From: Pseudarthrobacter phenanthrenivorans Sphe3
GTDB taxonomy: Bacteria; Actinomycetota; Actinomycetes; Actinomycetales; Micrococcaceae
DNA length: 64,000 nt
Assembly: GCF_000189535.1 (NCBI RefSeq)
Contig: NC_015145.1
Coordinates: 1,922,001-1,986,000, forward strand
Direction of reading: 5' to 3'
This document shows, piece by piece, positions 14,960 through 27,715 of this stretch; position 1 is the first letter of the stretch; each line of letters starts with the position of its first letter. Below the pieces are notes generated by a model. That model was not told the DNA's origin and searched no databases. It saw only the letters and a list, made by a program, of their open reading frames with translations. The translations under genes and the position numbers were made by a program.

Positions 14960-17884
14960 GTGCCTAAAGCCGTAGCTGAAGAAACTTCCGCCCCCTCCAC
15001 TGCGTTGACCGTTCCTCCTGCGGCTGCCCCGCACCGCCCGGACCTGTCGCGCCTCATCGTCAAGGGGGCGCGGGAACACAACCTGCGCAACGTGGACCTT
15101 GACCTGCCCCGGGACGCAATGATCGTCTTTACCGGACTCTCCGGATCCGGGAAGTCCTCTTTGGCCTTCGACACCATCTTCGCGGAGGGCCAGCGGCGCT
15201 ACGTTGAGTCGCTGTCCGCTTATGCACGCCAGTTCCTGGGGCAGGTGGACAAGCCTGATGTCGACTTTATCGAGGGACTGTCCCCGGCAGTTTCCATCGA
15301 CCAGAAGTCCACCAGCAAAAACCCGCGGTCCACGGTGGGCACCATCACCGAAATCTATGACTACATGCGCCTGCTCTGGGCACGCGTGGGCCGGCCGCAC
15401 TGCCCCGTGTGCGGGGAGCCGGTGGCCAAGCAGACCCCCCAGCAGATCGTGGACCAGCTCCTGGAACTGGACGAGGGCACCCGCTTCCAGGTCCTGGCCC
15501 CCGTGGTGCGGGGGCGCAAGGGCGAGTTCGTCGACCTTTTCAAGGAACTCACCGCAAAGGGCTACTCACGGGCACGCGTTGACGGAAACCTTGTCCAGCT
15601 CAGCGACCCGCCCAAACTGGGCAAGCAGTTCAAGCACACCATCGAAGTGGTGGTGGACAGGCTCGTGGTCAAGGAGGGGATCAGCCAGCGGCTGACGGAT
15701 TCCATCGAAACCGCGCTGGGGCTGGCCGAAGGCCGCGTCCTGGCCGAGTTCGTCGACCTGGAGACCGATGACCCCGGCCGGTTGCGGGCATTCTCGGAGA
15801 ATCTCGCCTGCCCCAACGAGCACCCGCTGGCGATTGACGAGATCGAGCCGCGGTCCTTCTCGTTCAACAACCCCTTCGGTGCCTGCGCCGCCTGCAGCGG
15901 CATCGGCACCAAGCTCGAGGTGGACGAAGAACTGATCGTCCCCAACCCTGAACTTTCATTGGGGGAGGGCGCCATCGCGCCCTGGTCCATGGGCACAGCC
16001 ACCACGGAATACTGGAACAGGCTCCTGGACGGCCTCGCCAAGGAGCTGGGTTTCTCCATGGACACACCATGGGAAAAGCTCGGCAAGGACGTGCGCCAGA
16101 CTGTCCTGCACGGAAAAGACCACAAGGTGGTGGTGCAGTACCGCAACCGGTTCGGCCGGGAACGCAAGTACAGCACCGGGTTCGAAGGCGCCATCCAGTA
16201 CGTCCACCGGAAGCATGGCGAGACGGACTCGGACTGGGCCCGCGACCGCTACGAGGAGTACATGCGGCAGGTCCCATGCCCGGCCTGTAACGGTGCCCGC
16301 CTTAACCCCGCCTCGCTCTCGGTCCTGATCAACGGGAAGTCAATTGCCGACGTCGCGGCCCTCCCCATGCGCCAGTGCGCCGATTTCCTGAACAACCTGG
16401 TCCTGACTGGCCGGGAAGCGCAGATCGCCCACCAGGTGCTCAAGGAGATCCAGGCGCGCCTGACCTTCCTGCTCGACGTTGGCCTTGAATACCTGAACCT
16501 TGAGCGTCCCTCGGCCACGCTTTCGGGCGGCGAGGCGCAGCGCATCCGGCTGGCCACCCAGATCGGTTCCGGCCTTGTGGGTGTCCTCTACGTGCTGGAT
16601 GAGCCGTCCATCGGCCTGCACCAGCGCGACAACAGGCGCCTGATCGACACCCTCACCAGGCTCCGGGACATGGGCAACACGCTCATCGTGGTTGAACACG
16701 ATGAGGACACCATCCATGTTGCTGACTGGATTGTCGACATCGGACCCGGTGCGGGGGAGCACGGCGGCCAGGTGGTCCACTCCGGCTCCTACAAGGAGCT
16801 GCTGGACAATACGGCTTCCCTGACGGGCGACTACCTGTCCGGACGCAGGAAGATCGAGGTTCCCAAGAAGCGCCGCAAGTACGACAAGAAGCGTGAGCTG
16901 AAGGTCGTGGGGGCGCGGGAAAACAACCTCGTCAACGTGGACGCCGCCTTCCCGCTGGGGCTCTTTACCGCCGTCACCGGCGTAAGCGGTTCCGGTAAGT
17001 CCACCCTTGTCAACGAAATCCTGTACAAGGTGCTGGCCAACAAGCTCAACGGTGCCAAGCAGGTGGCCGGACGGCACAAGACCGTGCAGGGGCTGGAGCA
17101 CCTGGACAAGGTGGTCCATGTGGACCAGAGTCCCATTGGCCGCACCCCCCGCTCCAACCCGGCCACCTACACCGGCGTCTTCGACAACATCCGCAAGCTT
17201 TTCGCGGAAACCACCGAGGCCAAGGTGCGCGGCTACCTCCCCGGCCGGTTCTCCTTCAACGTCAAGGGCGGCCGCTGCGAAGCCTGCTCCGGTGACGGCA
17301 CGCTGAAGATCGAGATGAACTTCCTGCCGGATGTGTACGTGCCCTGCGAGGTGTGCCACGGCGCCCGGTACAACCGGGAAACCCTTGAGGTCCACTACAA
17401 GGGCAAGACCATTGCCGATGTCCTGAACATGCCCATCGAGGAGGGCGCGGAGTTTTTCGCTGCCTTCTCGCCGATCGCCCGGCACCTCAACACCTTGGTG
17501 GATGTTGGCCTGGGCTATGTCCGCCTGGGGCAGCCGGCCACCACCCTGTCCGGCGGCGAGGCCCAGCGCGTCAAGCTGGCCGCTGAGCTGCAGAAGCGGT
17601 CCAACGGACGCAGCGTCTACGTCCTGGACGAGCCCACCACGGGCCTGCACTTCGAGGACATCCGCAAGCTGCTGATGGTCCTGCAGGGGCTGGTGGACAA
17701 GGGCAACACGGTGATCACCATTGAGCACAACCTGGATGTGATCAAGAGCGCGGACTGGATCGTGGATCTTGGCCCGGACGGTGGTTCCGGCGGCGGCCAG
17801 ATTGTGGCCACCGGCACCCCGGAACAGGTGGCCACGTCCACCACCAGCCACACTGCGGCGTTCCTGGCGGAAATCCTCGGCTGA
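14960..17884 (+). CDS. uvrA: Excinuclease ABC subunit A
   Basis: UvrA is the damage-sensing ATPase dimer of nucleotide excision repair. It has 974 residues with two ABC modules: Walker [10 protein letters not shown] (N-terminal) and GVSGSGKST (C-terminal), two LSGGEAQR signatures, and Walker [10 protein letters not shown] and LDEPTTGLH. The zinc sites are a CPNEH...CAAC set in the first module and a CEAC...CEVC set in the second. The GTG start is chosen because a TAGCAT hexamer ends 6 bases upstream; there is no ribosome binding site, so it is probably leaderless. A LexA-type box directly upstream predicts DNA-damage induction. Confidence 0.97.
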   Translation: MPKAVAEETSAPSTALTVPPAAAPHRPDLSRLIVKGAREHNLRNVDLDLPRDAMIVFTGLSGSGKSSLAFDTIFAEGQRRYVESLSAYARQFLGQVDKPDVDFIEGLSPAVSIDQKSTSKNPRSTVGTITEIYDYMRLLWARVGRPHCPVCGEPVAKQTPQQIVDQLLELDEGTRFQVLAPVVRGRKGEFVDLFKELTAKGYSRARVDGNLVQLSDPPKLGKQFKHTIEVVVDRLVVKEGISQRLTDSIETALGLAEGRVLAEFVDLETDDPGRLRAFSENLACPNEHPLAIDEIEPRSFSFNNPFGACAACSGIGTKLEVDEELIVPNPELSLGEGAIAPWSMGTATTEYWNRLLDGLAKELGFSMDTPWEKLGKDVRQTVLHGKDHKVVVQYRNRFGRERKYSTGFEGAIQYVHRKHGETDSDWARDRYEEYMRQVPCPACNGARLNPASLSVLINGKSIADVAALPMRQCADFLNNLVLTGREAQIAHQVLKEIQARLTFLLDVGLEYLNLERPSATLSGGEAQRIRLATQIGSGLVGVLYVLDEPSIGLHQRDNRRLIDTLTRLRDMGNTLIVVEHDEDTIHVADWIVDIGPGAGEHGGQVVHSGSYKELLDNTASLTGDYLSGRRKIEVPKKRRKYDKKRELKVVGARENNLVNVDAAFPLGLFTAVTGVSGSGKSTLVNEILYKVLANKLNGAKQVAGRHKTVQGLEHLDKVVHVDQSPIGRTPRSNPATYTGVFDNIRKLFAETTEAKVRGYLPGRFSFNVKGGRCEACSGDGTLKIEMNFLPDVYVPCEVCHGARYNRETLEVHYKGKTIADVLNMPIEEGAEFFAAFSPIARHLNTLVDVGLGYVRLGQPATTLSGGEAQRVKLAAELQKRSNGRSVYVLDEPTTGLHFEDIRKLLMVLQGLVDKGNTVITIEHNLDVIKSADWIVDLGPDGGSGGGQIVATGTPEQVATSTTSHTAAFLAEILG

Positions 17885-17976
17885 CGCAGAAGCGAAACCG
17901 GAAGAAGCACGCCGGGTATATGCCGCTGCGGGTATGCGAGTTTCAGGCACTGCTGCTGTCATGAGAAACTAACCCG

Positions 17977-18693
17977 GTGACTCAAACAACAGTGCCCGTG
18001 ATCTTTGACCTGGACGGCACTATTGTCGATCCGGCCGGTGGGATAACAGACGGAATCTCCTCGGCCCTTCGGACGCTGGGTCTGCCGATTCCGAGCCAGG
18101 ACCTGCTGCACGCCATGATCGGCCCGAAGCTCAGTGACTCGCTGCTGAACGTTGCCAACGTTCCCGCGGAGCTCCTGGACGAGGTCATCCGCCTGTACCG
18201 CGAGCACTACGTGGCCACCGGCATAGCGCAAAGCCGGGTTTACCCCGGCGTGCGGGAAGTCCTGGAGTCCTTCGTGGCGGCCGGCCGGCCCGTGTCCGTG
18301 GCGACGCAGAAACCGCAGGGCCTGGCGCGCACAGTCCTGGAGCACCATGGTATCGACGGGCTGTTCCACGGCATCCACGGATCTGCCGACGACGAGGGCG
18401 CTGTTCACGGCGTCCCGCTCGGGAAGACCGGAATCATTGCCGCAGCCCTGAAGGACCTGGACACCCGGCATGCCGTCATGGTCGGGGACCGCGCCCAGGA
18501 TGTCTCCGGCGCCATTGCGAACGGGCTCGACTGCATCGGCGTGGCCTGGGGATTCGCCCCCGACGGCGAACTTGAAGAGGCAGGGGCGGTGGCCGTCGTG
18601 GAGACCGCGGACGGCCTGGCGGAACTGATCGGCCGGATGCAGGCGATCCACACCGCAGCCATGAGGGAGGTGACCAACGATGGCAATGTTTGA
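17977..18693 (+). CDS. HAD-family hydrolase, phosphoglycolate phosphatase-like
   Basis: Haloacid dehalogenase-type phosphatase, 238 residues. Motif I is FDLDGTIVD near residue 10 (nucleophilic Asp and the +2 acid), the motif II region is VATQKPQ, the motif III Lys is LGKTGI and motif IV is MVGDRAQD. The cap is the small helical C1 type of the Gph/PGP group. Substrate specificity cannot be fixed from sequence; phosphoglycolate or another small phosphate ester is likely. It overlaps the acyltransferase gene by 14 bases, so the two form an operon. Confidence 0.85.
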   Translation: MTQTTVPVIFDLDGTIVDPAGGITDGISSALRTLGLPIPSQDLLHAMIGPKLSDSLLNVANVPAELLDEVIRLYREHYVATGIAQSRVYPGVREVLESFVAAGRPVSVATQKPQGLARTVLEHHGIDGLFHGIHGSADDEGAVHGVPLGKTGIIAAALKDLDTRHAVMVGDRAQDVSGAIANGLDCIGVAWGFAPDGELEEAGAVAVVETADGLAELIGRMQAIHTAAMREVTNDGNV

Positions 18694-19348
18694 TGCTGTC
18701 CGCTGGACCACGCGCAGCCTGATCTCCGGCACCTGCCGGCCCACCGTCGTCGGCCTTGAAAATGTTCCTGCTGACGGGCCCTTCATTGTGGCACCCAACC
18801 ACCTGTCATTCTTCGACAGCGTCATTGTCCAGGCACTGATGCCACGCCCGGTCGCCTTCTTCGCAAAAGCCGAGTACTTCACCACCGGCGGCGTGAAGGG
18901 CAAGGTCATGAAGGCGTTCTTCGAGTCCGTGGGCTCCATTCCGGTGGAACGCGGCGAGCAGGCAGCCAGTGTCCAGGCACTCAAAACACTCCTGGACATC
19001 CTGGAATCGGGCAAGGGAATCGGGATCTACCCGGAAGGCACACGTTCCCGCGACGGCATCCTCTACCGCGGCCGTACAGGTGTGGGCTGGCTTGCGCTGA
19101 CCACCGGCGCGCCTGTCATCCCGGTTGGCTTGATCGGCACCGAGAACCTCCAGCGCGCCGGTGAAAGCGGGGTGCGCCCACAGCACTTCACCATGAAAGT
19201 GGGGGAGCCGTTGTACTTCGACAAGACGGGCCCCGACCACTCCTTGCCCGCCCGCCGGCAGGTGACGGACCGGATCATGGATGCAATTGCCGAACTCAGC
19301 GGCCAGGAGCGGTCCACCAGCTACAACCAGAGCAAGACGACGGAATAG
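18680..19348 (+). CDS. 1-acyl-sn-glycerol-3-phosphate acyltransferase
   Basis: PlsC-type acyltransferase that makes phosphatidic acid at the membrane. The 222 residues show the four acyltransferase blocks: NHLSFFD (NHxxxxD, residues about 35-41), a FFESVGSIPVERG block, EGTRSRDG and the VIPVGLIG block. The length is usual for the family. The ATG lies inside the end of the HAD gene with GGGAGG close upstream. No neighbour fixes a specific lipid pathway. Confidence 0.9.
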   Translation: MAMFDAVRWTTRSLISGTCRPTVVGLENVPADGPFIVAPNHLSFFDSVIVQALMPRPVAFFAKAEYFTTGGVKGKVMKAFFESVGSIPVERGEQAASVQALKTLLDILESGKGIGIYPEGTRSRDGILYRGRTGVGWLALTTGAPVIPVGLIGTENLQRAGESGVRPQHFTMKVGEPLYFDKTGPDHSLPARRQVTDRIMDAIAELSGQERSTSYNQSKTTE

Positions 19349-19405
19349 CCGGCCATTCCGCTGTCCGCTGACGCGTCCGTGGCAAGGGCACCCGGCGGGC
19401 CTCAG

Positions 19406-19411
19406 TAGACT
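19406..19411 (+). promoter_or_regulatory. -10-like hexamer TAGACT, leaderless uvrC
   Basis: TAGACT ends 6 bases before the uvrC GTG and no ribosome binding site is visible, predicting a leaderless mRNA. Confidence 0.4.
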
Positions 19412-19417
19412 GGACTG

Positions 19418-21415
19418 GTGGCAAATCCAGCAAGTTACAGGCCCAGGACGGGAGAGATCCCCACCAATCCAGGGGTCTACCGGTTCCGCGACCAGCACGG
19501 CCGGGTCATCTACGTCGGCAAGGCCAAAAGCCTGCGGTCGCGCCTGAACTCCTACTTCGCCAATCCTGCAGGGCTGCTGCCCAAGACCTACGCCATGGTC
19601 CACGCGGCAAGCAGCGTCGAGTGGACAGTGGTGGGCAGCGAACTTGAGTCGCTGCAGCTGGAATACACGTGGATCAAGGAGTTCAAGCCGCGGTTCAACG
19701 TGGTGTTCCGCGACGACAAGACCTACCCCTACCTGGCAGTGACTGTTGGGGAGAAATATCCCCGTGTCCAGGTGATGCGCGGGGACAAGAAAAAGGGGAC
19801 CCGCTACTTCGGCCCCTACACGGCCGGGGCCATCCGCGAGACCATGGACACCCTGCTCCGGGTGTTTCCGGTGCGCAGCTGCAGTGCCGGGGTGTTCAAG
19901 CGCGCCGAGGCCAGCGGACGGCCCTGCCTCCTGGGCTACATCGACAAGTGCTCCGCTCCCTGCGTGGGCAGGATCTCACCTGAGGACCACCGCGCGCTGG
20001 CTGAGGATTTCTGCGCCTTCATGGGGGGTGAGGCCAAGCGGTTCATCGCAAAGCTGGAAAAGCAGATGGCAGAAGCCGTCGCCGAGCTTGACTACGAACG
20101 CGCCGCCCGGCTGCGCGACGACATCACCGCCCTGCGCAAAGTCTTCGAGCGCAACGCCGTGGTCCTTGCCGAGGAGACGGACGCTGACATCTTTGCGCTG
20201 CACGAGGATGAACTTGAAGCCGCCGTCCAGGTGTTCCATGTCCGGGGCGGCCGCATCCGCGGACAACGTGGCTGGGTGGTTGAAAAGGTGGAGGATTCCA
20301 CCACCCCTGACCTCGTGGAGCACCTCCTCCAGCAGGTCTACGGCGAGGACGGCGACAGCCACGGCAGGCTGCCGCGGGAGGTACTGGTGCCCGTCGCACC
20401 CAGCAATGCCGAAGAGCTGGCGCAATGGCTCAGCGGCATGCGGGGCGCGAAGGTGGACATCCGGGTGCCCCAGCGCGGGGACAAGGCCGCCCTGATGTCC
20501 ACGGTGCGAGAAAATGCGGAGCACGCCCTGAAGCTGCACAAGACCCGGCGCGCCGGAGACCTGACGGTCAGGTCGCAGGCCCTGCAGGAGCTCCAGGAGG
20601 CCCTGGACCTCCCGGTACCGCTGCTGCGCATCGAGTGCTTCGACGTCTCGCACGTGCAGGGCACCAACGTTGTGGCCTCCATGGTGGTGGTGGAGGACGG
20701 GCTGCCGAAGAAGTCGGACTACCGGAAGTTCTCCGTCACCGGTGCTGCGGCCTCGGACGATACCGCTGCAATGCATGACGTCCTCACCCGGCGCTTCCGC
20801 CGCTACCTCGAGGATAAATCCGCGCAGGTGGACGACGCCGCCCTTGCCGGGGAGCCGGAAGAATTTGGTGAAGGCTCCCTGCTGGACACCACCACTCCGG
20901 CGCCGCGCGCCAAGTTCGCCTACCCGCCCAACCTCGTGGTGGTGGACGGCGGCAAGCCCCAGGTCAACGCCGCGGCCCGTGCCCTGGCCGACCTCGGTAT
21001 CGATGACGTCTACGTGGTGGGCCTTGCCAAGCGGCTGGAGGAAGTCTGGCTGCCGGACAGCGACTTCCCGGTGATCCTGCCCAGGACGTCCCAAGGGCTG
21101 TACCTGCTGCAGCGGATCCGTGACGAAGCCCACCGGTTCGCCATCTCCTTCCACCGCCAGAAGCGGGGCAAGGCCATGACGGTCTCCGCCCTCGACGGCG
21201 TTCCGGGCCTGGGTGCCTCCAAGCGCAAGGCACTCCTGGCGCACTTTGGCTCGGTAAAGGGCGTGAAAGCGGCGACGGCCGCGGAGTTGTCCCAGGCGAA
21301 GGGCATCGGCCCCGCTCTCGCCAGCGCCATCGTGAACCACTTCGCGCCGGACGGGCCGGAACCGGCTCCTGTGCCGGCGATCAATATGACCACCGGCGAA
21401 ATCATTGAAACTTAG
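19418..21415 (+). CDS. uvrC: Excinuclease ABC subunit C
   Basis: UvrC makes the two incisions of nucleotide excision repair. It has 665 residues. The N-terminal GIY-YIG nuclease reads GVYRFRD...IYVGKA (residues about 19-36). The Cys-rich stretch [13 protein letters not shown] follows, then a UVR motif around [12 protein letters not shown] that binds UvrB, the RNase H-like nuclease with FDVSHVQG and VVDGGKPQ, and a C-terminal double helix-hairpin-helix ([12 protein letters not shown] and [12 protein letters not shown]). The GTG start follows a -10-like TAGACT. First gene of the conserved uvrC-rapZ-yvcK-whiA order. Confidence 0.97.
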   Translation: MANPASYRPRTGEIPTNPGVYRFRDQHGRVIYVGKAKSLRSRLNSYFANPAGLLPKTYAMVHAASSVEWTVVGSELESLQLEYTWIKEFKPRFNVVFRDDKTYPYLAVTVGEKYPRVQVMRGDKKKGTRYFGPYTAGAIRETMDTLLRVFPVRSCSAGVFKRAEASGRPCLLGYIDKCSAPCVGRISPEDHRALAEDFCAFMGGEAKRFIAKLEKQMAEAVAELDYERAARLRDDITALRKVFERNAVVLAEETDADIFALHEDELEAAVQVFHVRGGRIRGQRGWVVEKVEDSTTPDLVEHLLQQVYGEDGDSHGRLPREVLVPVAPSNAEELAQWLSGMRGAKVDIRVPQRGDKAALMSTVRENAEHALKLHKTRRAGDLTVRSQALQELQEALDLPVPLLRIECFDVSHVQGTNVVASMVVVEDGLPKKSDYRKFSVTGAAASDDTAAMHDVLTRRFRRYLEDKSAQVDDAALAGEPEEFGEGSLLDTTTPAPRAKFAYPPNLVVVDGGKPQVNAAARALADLGIDDVYVVGLAKRLEEVWLPDSDFPVILPRTSQGLYLLQRIRDEAHRFAISFHRQKRGKAMTVSALDGVPGLGASKRKALLAHFGSVKGVKAATAAELSQAKGIGPALASAIVNHFAPDGPEPAPVPAINMTTGEIIET

Positions 21416-21505
21416 CGGAGTCCGCTGAAACTTGGCTAGGGTAAAGGACGGGGTTTCCACTACTGCGGAAGCCTGCGGGACAACAACGGAAACGGGGCGG
21501 ACTTA

Positions 21506-22429
21506 ATGGCAGACACGACGGCGGAATCCGGAGCAGGGCAGGACGGGATGCAGCCCGTCAAGCCCCTCGAAGCGGAGCTGCTGGTGGTCACCGGAATGTC
21601 CGGAGCTGGGCGGAGCACGGCAGCTGATGCGCTGGAGGACCACGGCTGGTACGTCGTGGAGAACCTGCCGCCGCAGATGCTGGGCACCCTCGCCGAGCTG
21701 GTCTCCCACGCACCGCAGTCCATCCCGCGGCTGGCCGTGGTCATCGATGTCCGCAGCAAGGGGCTCTTCGCCGACATCCGGGCCGCGCTCGGGGCGCTGG
21801 CCGCCAGCGGGGTCACCTTCCGGGTGCTGTTCCTTGACGCCAGCGACAACGTCCTGGTCCGCCGGTTCGAACAGGGACGCCGGCCGCATCCGCTGCAGGG
21901 CGGCGGCCGCATCCTGGACGGCATCGCCGCTGAACGCGAGCTGCTGCAGGAACTGCGCGACAGCTCCGACGTCGTTCTTGACACCTCCGGCTACAACGTG
22001 CACGGGCTGGCCACGGCCATCACGGAACTGTTCAGTGAAACCGGCCCGGTGGCCCTTCGCCTGAACGTCATGAGCTTCGGCTTCAAGTACGGCCTGCCCG
22101 TGGACGCCAACTACGTGGCAGATGTCCGCTTCATCCCCAACCCGCACTGGGTGCCGCAGCTGCGCCCGCACACCGGCCTGGACAAGGATGTCAGCGATTA
22201 CGTCCTGGAAGCCGAAGGCGTCAAGAACTTCGTGGACCGCTACGTCATGGCCCTGGAACCGGTCCTGGACGGCTACCGCCGCGAGAACAAGCACTACGCC
22301 ACCATCGCCGTGGGCTGCACCGGCGGGAAACACCGCTCGGTCGCCGTCGCCGTCGAACTTTCCAAGAAACTGGCCCAATTCCCACGAGTCACGGTGACCA
22401 CCACGCACCGGGACCTGGGCCGCGAGTAA
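21506..22429 (+). CDS. rapZ: RNase adapter protein RapZ (YvcJ family)
   Basis: P-loop nucleotide-binding protein of the RapZ/YvcJ family, 307 residues. In E. coli RapZ directs RNase E to a small RNA controlling cell-wall precursor synthesis; the actinobacterial role is less clear. The Walker A region reads GMSGAGRST, with Arg where Lys is standard, as I recall for other actinobacterial homologues. YVVENLPP and the C-terminal [11 protein letters not shown], the substrate-binding hallmark, are present. A TAGGGT hexamer at 21437-21442 is a candidate -10. The stop overlaps the yvcK ATG by one base (TAATG). Confidence 0.93.
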   Translation: MADTTAESGAGQDGMQPVKPLEAELLVVTGMSGAGRSTAADALEDHGWYVVENLPPQMLGTLAELVSHAPQSIPRLAVVIDVRSKGLFADIRAALGALAASGVTFRVLFLDASDNVLVRRFEQGRRPHPLQGGGRILDGIAAERELLQELRDSSDVVLDTSGYNVHGLATAITELFSETGPVALRLNVMSFGFKYGLPVDANYVADVRFIPNPHWVPQLRPHTGLDKDVSDYVLEAEGVKNFVDRYVMALEPVLDGYRRENKHYATIAVGCTGGKHRSVAVAVELSKKLAQFPRVTVTTTHRDLGRE

Positions 22430-23445
22430 TGTCGCTTTTCACCGGGGCCCTGCCGCTGGTTCCGCCTGCCGGTTCAGCGTCCGGGAAGCAGGACAAAGGC
22501 CCCAACGTCGTTGCACTGGGCGGCGGCCACGGCCTTTCGGCGTCGCTGTCCGCCTTGCGCCTGCTCACCTCGGACCTCACCGCGGTGGTGACGGTAGCGG
22601 ACGACGGCGGCTCCTCCGGGCGTCTCCGCGAGGAGTACGGCGTCCTTCCGCCAGGCGACCTGCGCATGGCGTTGTCCGCACTGTGCGACGACACCGACTG
22701 GGGACGCACCTGGCGCGACGTCATGCAGCACCGGTTCCGCCCGGCGAACGGTCCCGGCGGCTCACTGGACGAACACGCCATGGGCAACCTGCTGATCGTA
22801 ACCCTGTGGGAGCTGCTGGGCGACGCTGTGGCCGGGCTCAAATGGGCCGGTGCCCTCCTGGGGGCACGGGGCCAGGTGCTGCCCATGTCCACGGTTCCGC
22901 TCACCATCGAGGGCGATGTGCGCATCACTGCTCCAGACGGAGGGACCGCACTCCAGACCATCCACGGCCAGGCACGGTGCGCCGTGGCCGGCTCGTTGGA
23001 GCAGGTGCGGCTCCTGCCTGAGGCGGCGCCTGCCTGCGTCGAGGCCCTCAGCGCCATCGAACTCGCCGACTGGGTGGTCCTGGGCCCCGGCTCCTGGTAC
23101 ACCTCCGTGCTGCCCCACCTGCTCTTGCCCGAAATGCGGCAGGCACTGTGCCATACGCCGGCCAAGCGCTGCCTGACCATGAACCTCGCCACGGACACCA
23201 AGGAAACCTCAGGCATGACAGCGGCCGACCACCTCCATGTGCTGCGGCGCTACGCCCCTGAGTTCAACGTTGACGTTGTCCTGGCCGACCCCGCCTCGGT
23301 GCCGGACCGGCAGGAGTTTGAGAAAGCCGCGGGGATGATCGGCGCCGAGGTGGTCTTGGGTAAAGTAGGGGCGTCGGGGCGCCGTCCCGTCCATGACCCC
23401 CTGCGTCTGGCAACGGCGTACCAGGACATTTTTGGGAACAGTTAG
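22429..23445 (+). CDS. Gluconeogenesis factor YvcK/CuvA family (UPF0052)
   Basis: YvcK-family protein of 338 residues, a 2-phospho-L-lactate transferase CofD-like fold that binds UDP-sugars and is needed for growth on gluconeogenic carbon in Bacillus and Mycobacterium. The N-terminal VVALGGGHGLSASL glycine loop, TVADDGGSSGRLR, and the GPGSWYTSVLPHLL stretch are all typical. One-base overlap with rapZ and a 9-base gap to whiA show one operon. In actinobacteria this protein is often phosphorylated by PknB; that cannot be read from the sequence. Confidence 0.93.
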   Translation: MSLFTGALPLVPPAGSASGKQDKGPNVVALGGGHGLSASLSALRLLTSDLTAVVTVADDGGSSGRLREEYGVLPPGDLRMALSALCDDTDWGRTWRDVMQHRFRPANGPGGSLDEHAMGNLLIVTLWELLGDAVAGLKWAGALLGARGQVLPMSTVPLTIEGDVRITAPDGGTALQTIHGQARCAVAGSLEQVRLLPEAAPACVEALSAIELADWVVLGPGSWYTSVLPHLLLPEMRQALCHTPAKRCLTMNLATDTKETSGMTAADHLHVLRRYAPEFNVDVVLADPASVPDRQEFEKAAGMIGAEVVLGKVGASGRRPVHDPLRLATAYQDIFGNS

Positions 23446-23454
23446 GAAGGTGCC

Positions 23455-24435
23455 ATGGCACTGACATCATCGGTCAAAGAAGAACTGTCCCGTCTGGACA
23501 TCAAAAAGTCATCAGTCCGCAAGGCCGAAGTCTCGGCCATGCTCCGGTTCGCAGGCGGACTGCACATCATTTCCGGCCGGATCGTGATCGAGGCGGAAGT
23601 GGACCTGGCCTCCACTGCCCGCCGCCTCCGTGCCGCCATCGCCGAAGTGTACGGCCACCAAAGCGAGATCATCGTGGTGTCCGCCGGGGGACTGCGACGC
23701 GCCAGCCGCTACGTGGTGCGGGTAGTGCGCGACGGCGAGGCGCTGGCCCGCCAGACCGGCCTCCTGGACGGCCGCGGCCGCCCTGTGCGCGGGCTTCCGT
23801 CCGCCGTCGTGAACGGTTCCGCAGCAGACGCCGAGGCGGTGTGGCGCGGCGCCTTCCTGGCCCACGGTTCGCTCACTGAACCAGGCCGCTCGTCCTCGCT
23901 GGAGGTCACCTGCCCAGGGCCGGAGTCGGCCCTCGCCCTTGTTGGCGCCGCGCGCCGGCTGGACATCCAGGCGAAGGCCCGCGAAGTCCGCGGCGTGGAC
24001 CGCGTGGTCATCCGCGACGGCGACACCATTGCCGCCCTCCTGACCCGGATGGGCGCCCACGACGCACTGATGGTCTGGGAGGAGCGGCGGATGCGCAAGG
24101 AAGTCCGGGCCACCGCCAACAGGCTCGCGAATTTCGACGACGCCAACCTCCGCCGCTCCGCCCAGGCAGCCGTGGCCGCGGGAGCACGGGTGGAACGCGC
24201 CCTTGAGATCCTTGGTGACGACGTCCCGGACCACCTGAAGTACGCCGGTGAGCTGCGGGTGGCGCACAAGCAGGCAAGCCTGGACGAGCTGGGCCGCCTC
24301 GCGGACCCGGTCATGACCAAGGATGCCATTGCGGGAAGGATCCGCCGGCTGCTCGCAATGGCGGACAAACGTGCCCTTGACCTGGGCATTCCGGGTACGG
24401 ACGCCAATGTGACGCCTGAAATGCTGGACGAGTGA
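23455..24435 (+). CDS. whiA: Sporulation/cell-division regulator WhiA
   Basis: WhiA is a DNA-binding protein conserved in Gram-positives. In Streptomyces it works with WhiB in the switch from growth to septation. The 326 residues have an N-terminal LAGLIDADG-like domain (about 1-210) and a C-terminal helix-turn-helix reading [32 protein letters not shown] lies 6 bases before the ATG. It closes the rapZ-yvcK-whiA operon. Confidence 0.95.
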   Translation: MALTSSVKEELSRLDIKKSSVRKAEVSAMLRFAGGLHIISGRIVIEAEVDLASTARRLRAAIAEVYGHQSEIIVVSAGGLRRASRYVVRVVRDGEALARQTGLLDGRGRPVRGLPSAVVNGSAADAEAVWRGAFLAHGSLTEPGRSSSLEVTCPGPESALALVGAARRLDIQAKAREVRGVDRVVIRDGDTIAALLTRMGAHDALMVWEERRMRKEVRATANRLANFDDANLRRSAQAAVAAGARVERALEILGDDVPDHLKYAGELRVAHKQASLDELGRLADPVMTKDAIAGRIRRLLAMADKRALDLGIPGTDANVTPEMLDE

Positions 24436-24534
24436 CAGCCCCATAGAATCAAAAAGATTCCGGACGCCAGCCGCCCGGATGCACAATCCAAGAGTCACCA
24501 ACCGGACTGAGAGTCCACGATATTGGAGGATTTT

Positions 24535-25161
24535 GTGACCGAGTACGTATTGCCCGAACTCAGCTACGACTACGCCGCACTGGAGCCGCACATTTCCGCG
24601 CGGATCATGGAGCTGCACCACAGCAAGCACCACGCAGCCTACGTGGCGGGCGCCAACAACGCCCTGGCCCAGCTGGCCGAAGCCCGCGAGAAGGGCGACT
24701 TCGCCAACATCAACCGGCTGTCGAAGGACCTCGCGTTCCACACGGGCGGGCACGTCAACCACTCCGTGTTCTGGAACAACCTCTCCCCGGACGGCGGCGA
24801 CAAGCCGGAAGGTGAGCTGGCAGCGGCCATCGATGACGCCTTCGGTTCCTTCGATGCGTTCCGTGCCCAGTTCTCCGCGGCCGCACTCGGCCTCCAGGGC
24901 TCCGGCTGGGGCTTCCTGGCCTACGAGCCCATCGGCGGAAACCTCGTCATCGAGCAGCTGTATGACCAGCAGGGCAACGTGGCGCTGGGTACCACCCCGC
25001 TGCTGATGCTTGACATGTGGGAGCACGCCTTCTACCTGGACTACGTCAACGTCAAGGCCGACTACGTCAAGGCCTTCTGGAACATCGTGAACTGGGCGGA
25101 CGTGGCCCGCCGGTTCGAGGCTGCACGCACCAGCGCAACGGGACTCATCACCCTCCCGTAG
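24535..25161 (+). CDS. sodA: Superoxide dismutase [Mn/Fe]
   Basis: Iron/manganese superoxide dismutase, 208 residues, converting superoxide to oxygen and hydrogen peroxide in the cytoplasm. Metal ligands are visible as the first His in HHSKHH, the His in [10 protein letters not shown], and the Asp and His of [14 protein letters not shown] 24535 is chosen because TTGGAGGA ends 5 bases upstream; an in-frame TTG at 24523 would be part of that ribosome binding site. The sequence does not decide manganese against iron, though the actinobacterial background favours Mn. It sits between whiA and gap, a place where mycobacteria have no sod gene. Confidence 0.94.
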   Translation: MTEYVLPELSYDYAALEPHISARIMELHHSKHHAAYVAGANNALAQLAEAREKGDFANINRLSKDLAFHTGGHVNHSVFWNNLSPDGGDKPEGELAAAIDDAFGSFDAFRAQFSAAALGLQGSGWGFLAYEPIGGNLVIEQLYDQQGNVALGTTPLLMLDMWEHAFYLDYVNVKADYVKAFWNIVNWADVARRFEAARTSATGLITLP

Positions 25162-25218
25162 CGGACACCCCGGTGTAACAAACTTCACATTCGGACTTAA
25201 AAAGGCCGGGATGTGGAC

Positions 25219-25248
25219 GGTCCGCCCCTGCACTTGCGGGGGCGGACC
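25219..25248 (+). terminator. Hairpin terminator after sodA
   Basis: Perfect 10-bp inverted repeat GGTCCGCCCC / GGGGCGGACC with a 10-base loop, 58 bases after the sodA stop. There is no T run, which is common in high-GC actinobacteria. Confidence 0.6.
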
Positions 25249-25264
25249 AAGTTAAACGTAAGAT

Positions 25265-26425
<1,161 letters not shown>

Positions 26426-26435
26426 GGTTAGACAC

Positions 26436-27662
26436 ATGACATCTCACACCCTCAACGAACTCATCGCTGAAGGTGTCCGCGGGCGGTACATTCTGGTTCG
26501 AAGTGACCTGAATGTGCCGCTCGACGGCTCTACAGTCACTGACGACGGCCGCATCAGGGCCTCGCTTCCAGTGCTGTCAAAGCTCACGGACGCCGGTGCC
26601 CGCGTGCTGGTAACAGCCCACCTGGGACGCCCCAAGGGCGCTCCCGAGGATAAGTACTCCCTTCGCCCCGCAGTGTCCCGCCTGGCTGAGCTGGCTGACT
26701 TCAAGGTCTCGCTGGCAGCCGACACCGTGGGCACGGCCGCAAGGGAAGCAGCTGCGTCCCTGCAGGATGGCGAAGTGCTGGTCCTCGAGAACGTGCGCTT
26801 CGACCCCCGCGAAACCAGCAAGGACGACGCCGAGCGCGGCGCCTTCGCAGACGAGCTGGTAGCCCTCACCGGTGACAACGGCGCTTATGTGGACGATGCC
26901 TTCGGCGCGGTGCACCGCAAGCACGCCAGCGTGTACGACGTCGCCACCCGGCTGCCGTCCTACCAGGGCGACCTTGTGCACACCGAGGTGGAGGTGCTCC
27001 GGAAGCTGACTACTGACACCCAGCGCCCCTACGTTGTGGTGCTCGGCGGCTCCAAAGTCTCGGACAAGCTCGCTGTCATCGACAACCTGCTGGGCAAGGC
27101 AGACACCATCCTGGTGGGCGGCGGCATGCTGTTCACCTTCCTTGCCGCAGCCGGGCACAAAGTGGCCGGAAGCCTGCTTGAGGAAGACCAGATCCCCGTG
27201 GTCCAGGACTACCTCAAGCGTGCCGCAGACGCGGGAACCGAGTTCGTGGTGCCCACCGATGTGGTGGTGGCCGAAACGTTCGCCGCCGACGCTGCCCACG
27301 AAACCGTCCCGGCGGATGCCATCGAAGGCAGCAGCTTCGGAGCCCAGGGCATCGGCCTGGACATCGGGCCGGACTCCGCCGCAGCCTTCGCGGACAGGAT
27401 CAAGGGCGCCAAAACGGTGTTCTGGAACGGTCCCATGGGCGTCTTCGAATTCGAGGCGTTCTCTGCCGGAACCCGAGCCATTGCCCAGGCCCTGACTGAA
27501 ACGGGAGCGTTCACCGTGGTTGGTGGGGGTGACTCCGCGGCTGCCGTGCGCACCCTTGGGTTCGCCGACGACCAGTTCGGACACATTTCCACCGGCGGCG
27601 GGGCCAGCCTGGAATACCTTGAAGGCAAGGAACTTCCGGGGCTCAGCGTCCTGGACCGCTAG
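26436..27662 (+). CDS. pgk: Phosphoglycerate kinase
   Basis: Glycolytic kinase transferring phosphate from 1,3-bisphosphoglycerate to ADP; 408 residues. Visible: [11 protein letters not shown] near residue 20, [28 protein letters not shown], and the nucleotide loop GGGDSAAAV with the final [13 protein letters not shown]. It starts 10 bases after the gap stop. A TAGGGT seven bases before the ATG could be either a weak ribosome binding site (AGGG) or a -10 for an extra leaderless transcript. Confidence 0.96.
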   Translation: MTSHTLNELIAEGVRGRYILVRSDLNVPLDGSTVTDDGRIRASLPVLSKLTDAGARVLVTAHLGRPKGAPEDKYSLRPAVSRLAELADFKVSLAADTVGTAAREAAASLQDGEVLVLENVRFDPRETSKDDAERGAFADELVALTGDNGAYVDDAFGAVHRKHASVYDVATRLPSYQGDLVHTEVEVLRKLTTDTQRPYVVVLGGSKVSDKLAVIDNLLGKADTILVGGGMLFTFLAAAGHKVAGSLLEEDQIPVVQDYLKRAADAGTEFVVPTDVVVAETFAADAAHETVPADAIEGSSFGAQGIGLDIGPDSAAAFADRIKGAKTVFWNGPMGVFEFEAFSAGTRAIAQALTETGAFTVVGGGDSAAAVRTLGFADDQFGHISTGGGASLEYLEGKELPGLSVLDR

Positions 27663-27715
27663 GCACAGCCTCCGGTCCTGCCGTCCGGCGGCGCGACCGG
27701 GGTGACACGTCCTTC

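Noticed and set aside
16340..17962. Long open frame antisense to uvrA
   Set aside because: Shadow frame of a fully recognised gene; no start signal or motif.
23512..25233. Open frame antisense to whiA and sodA
   Set aside because: Spans two recognised genes and their intergenic gap; no recognisable protein features.
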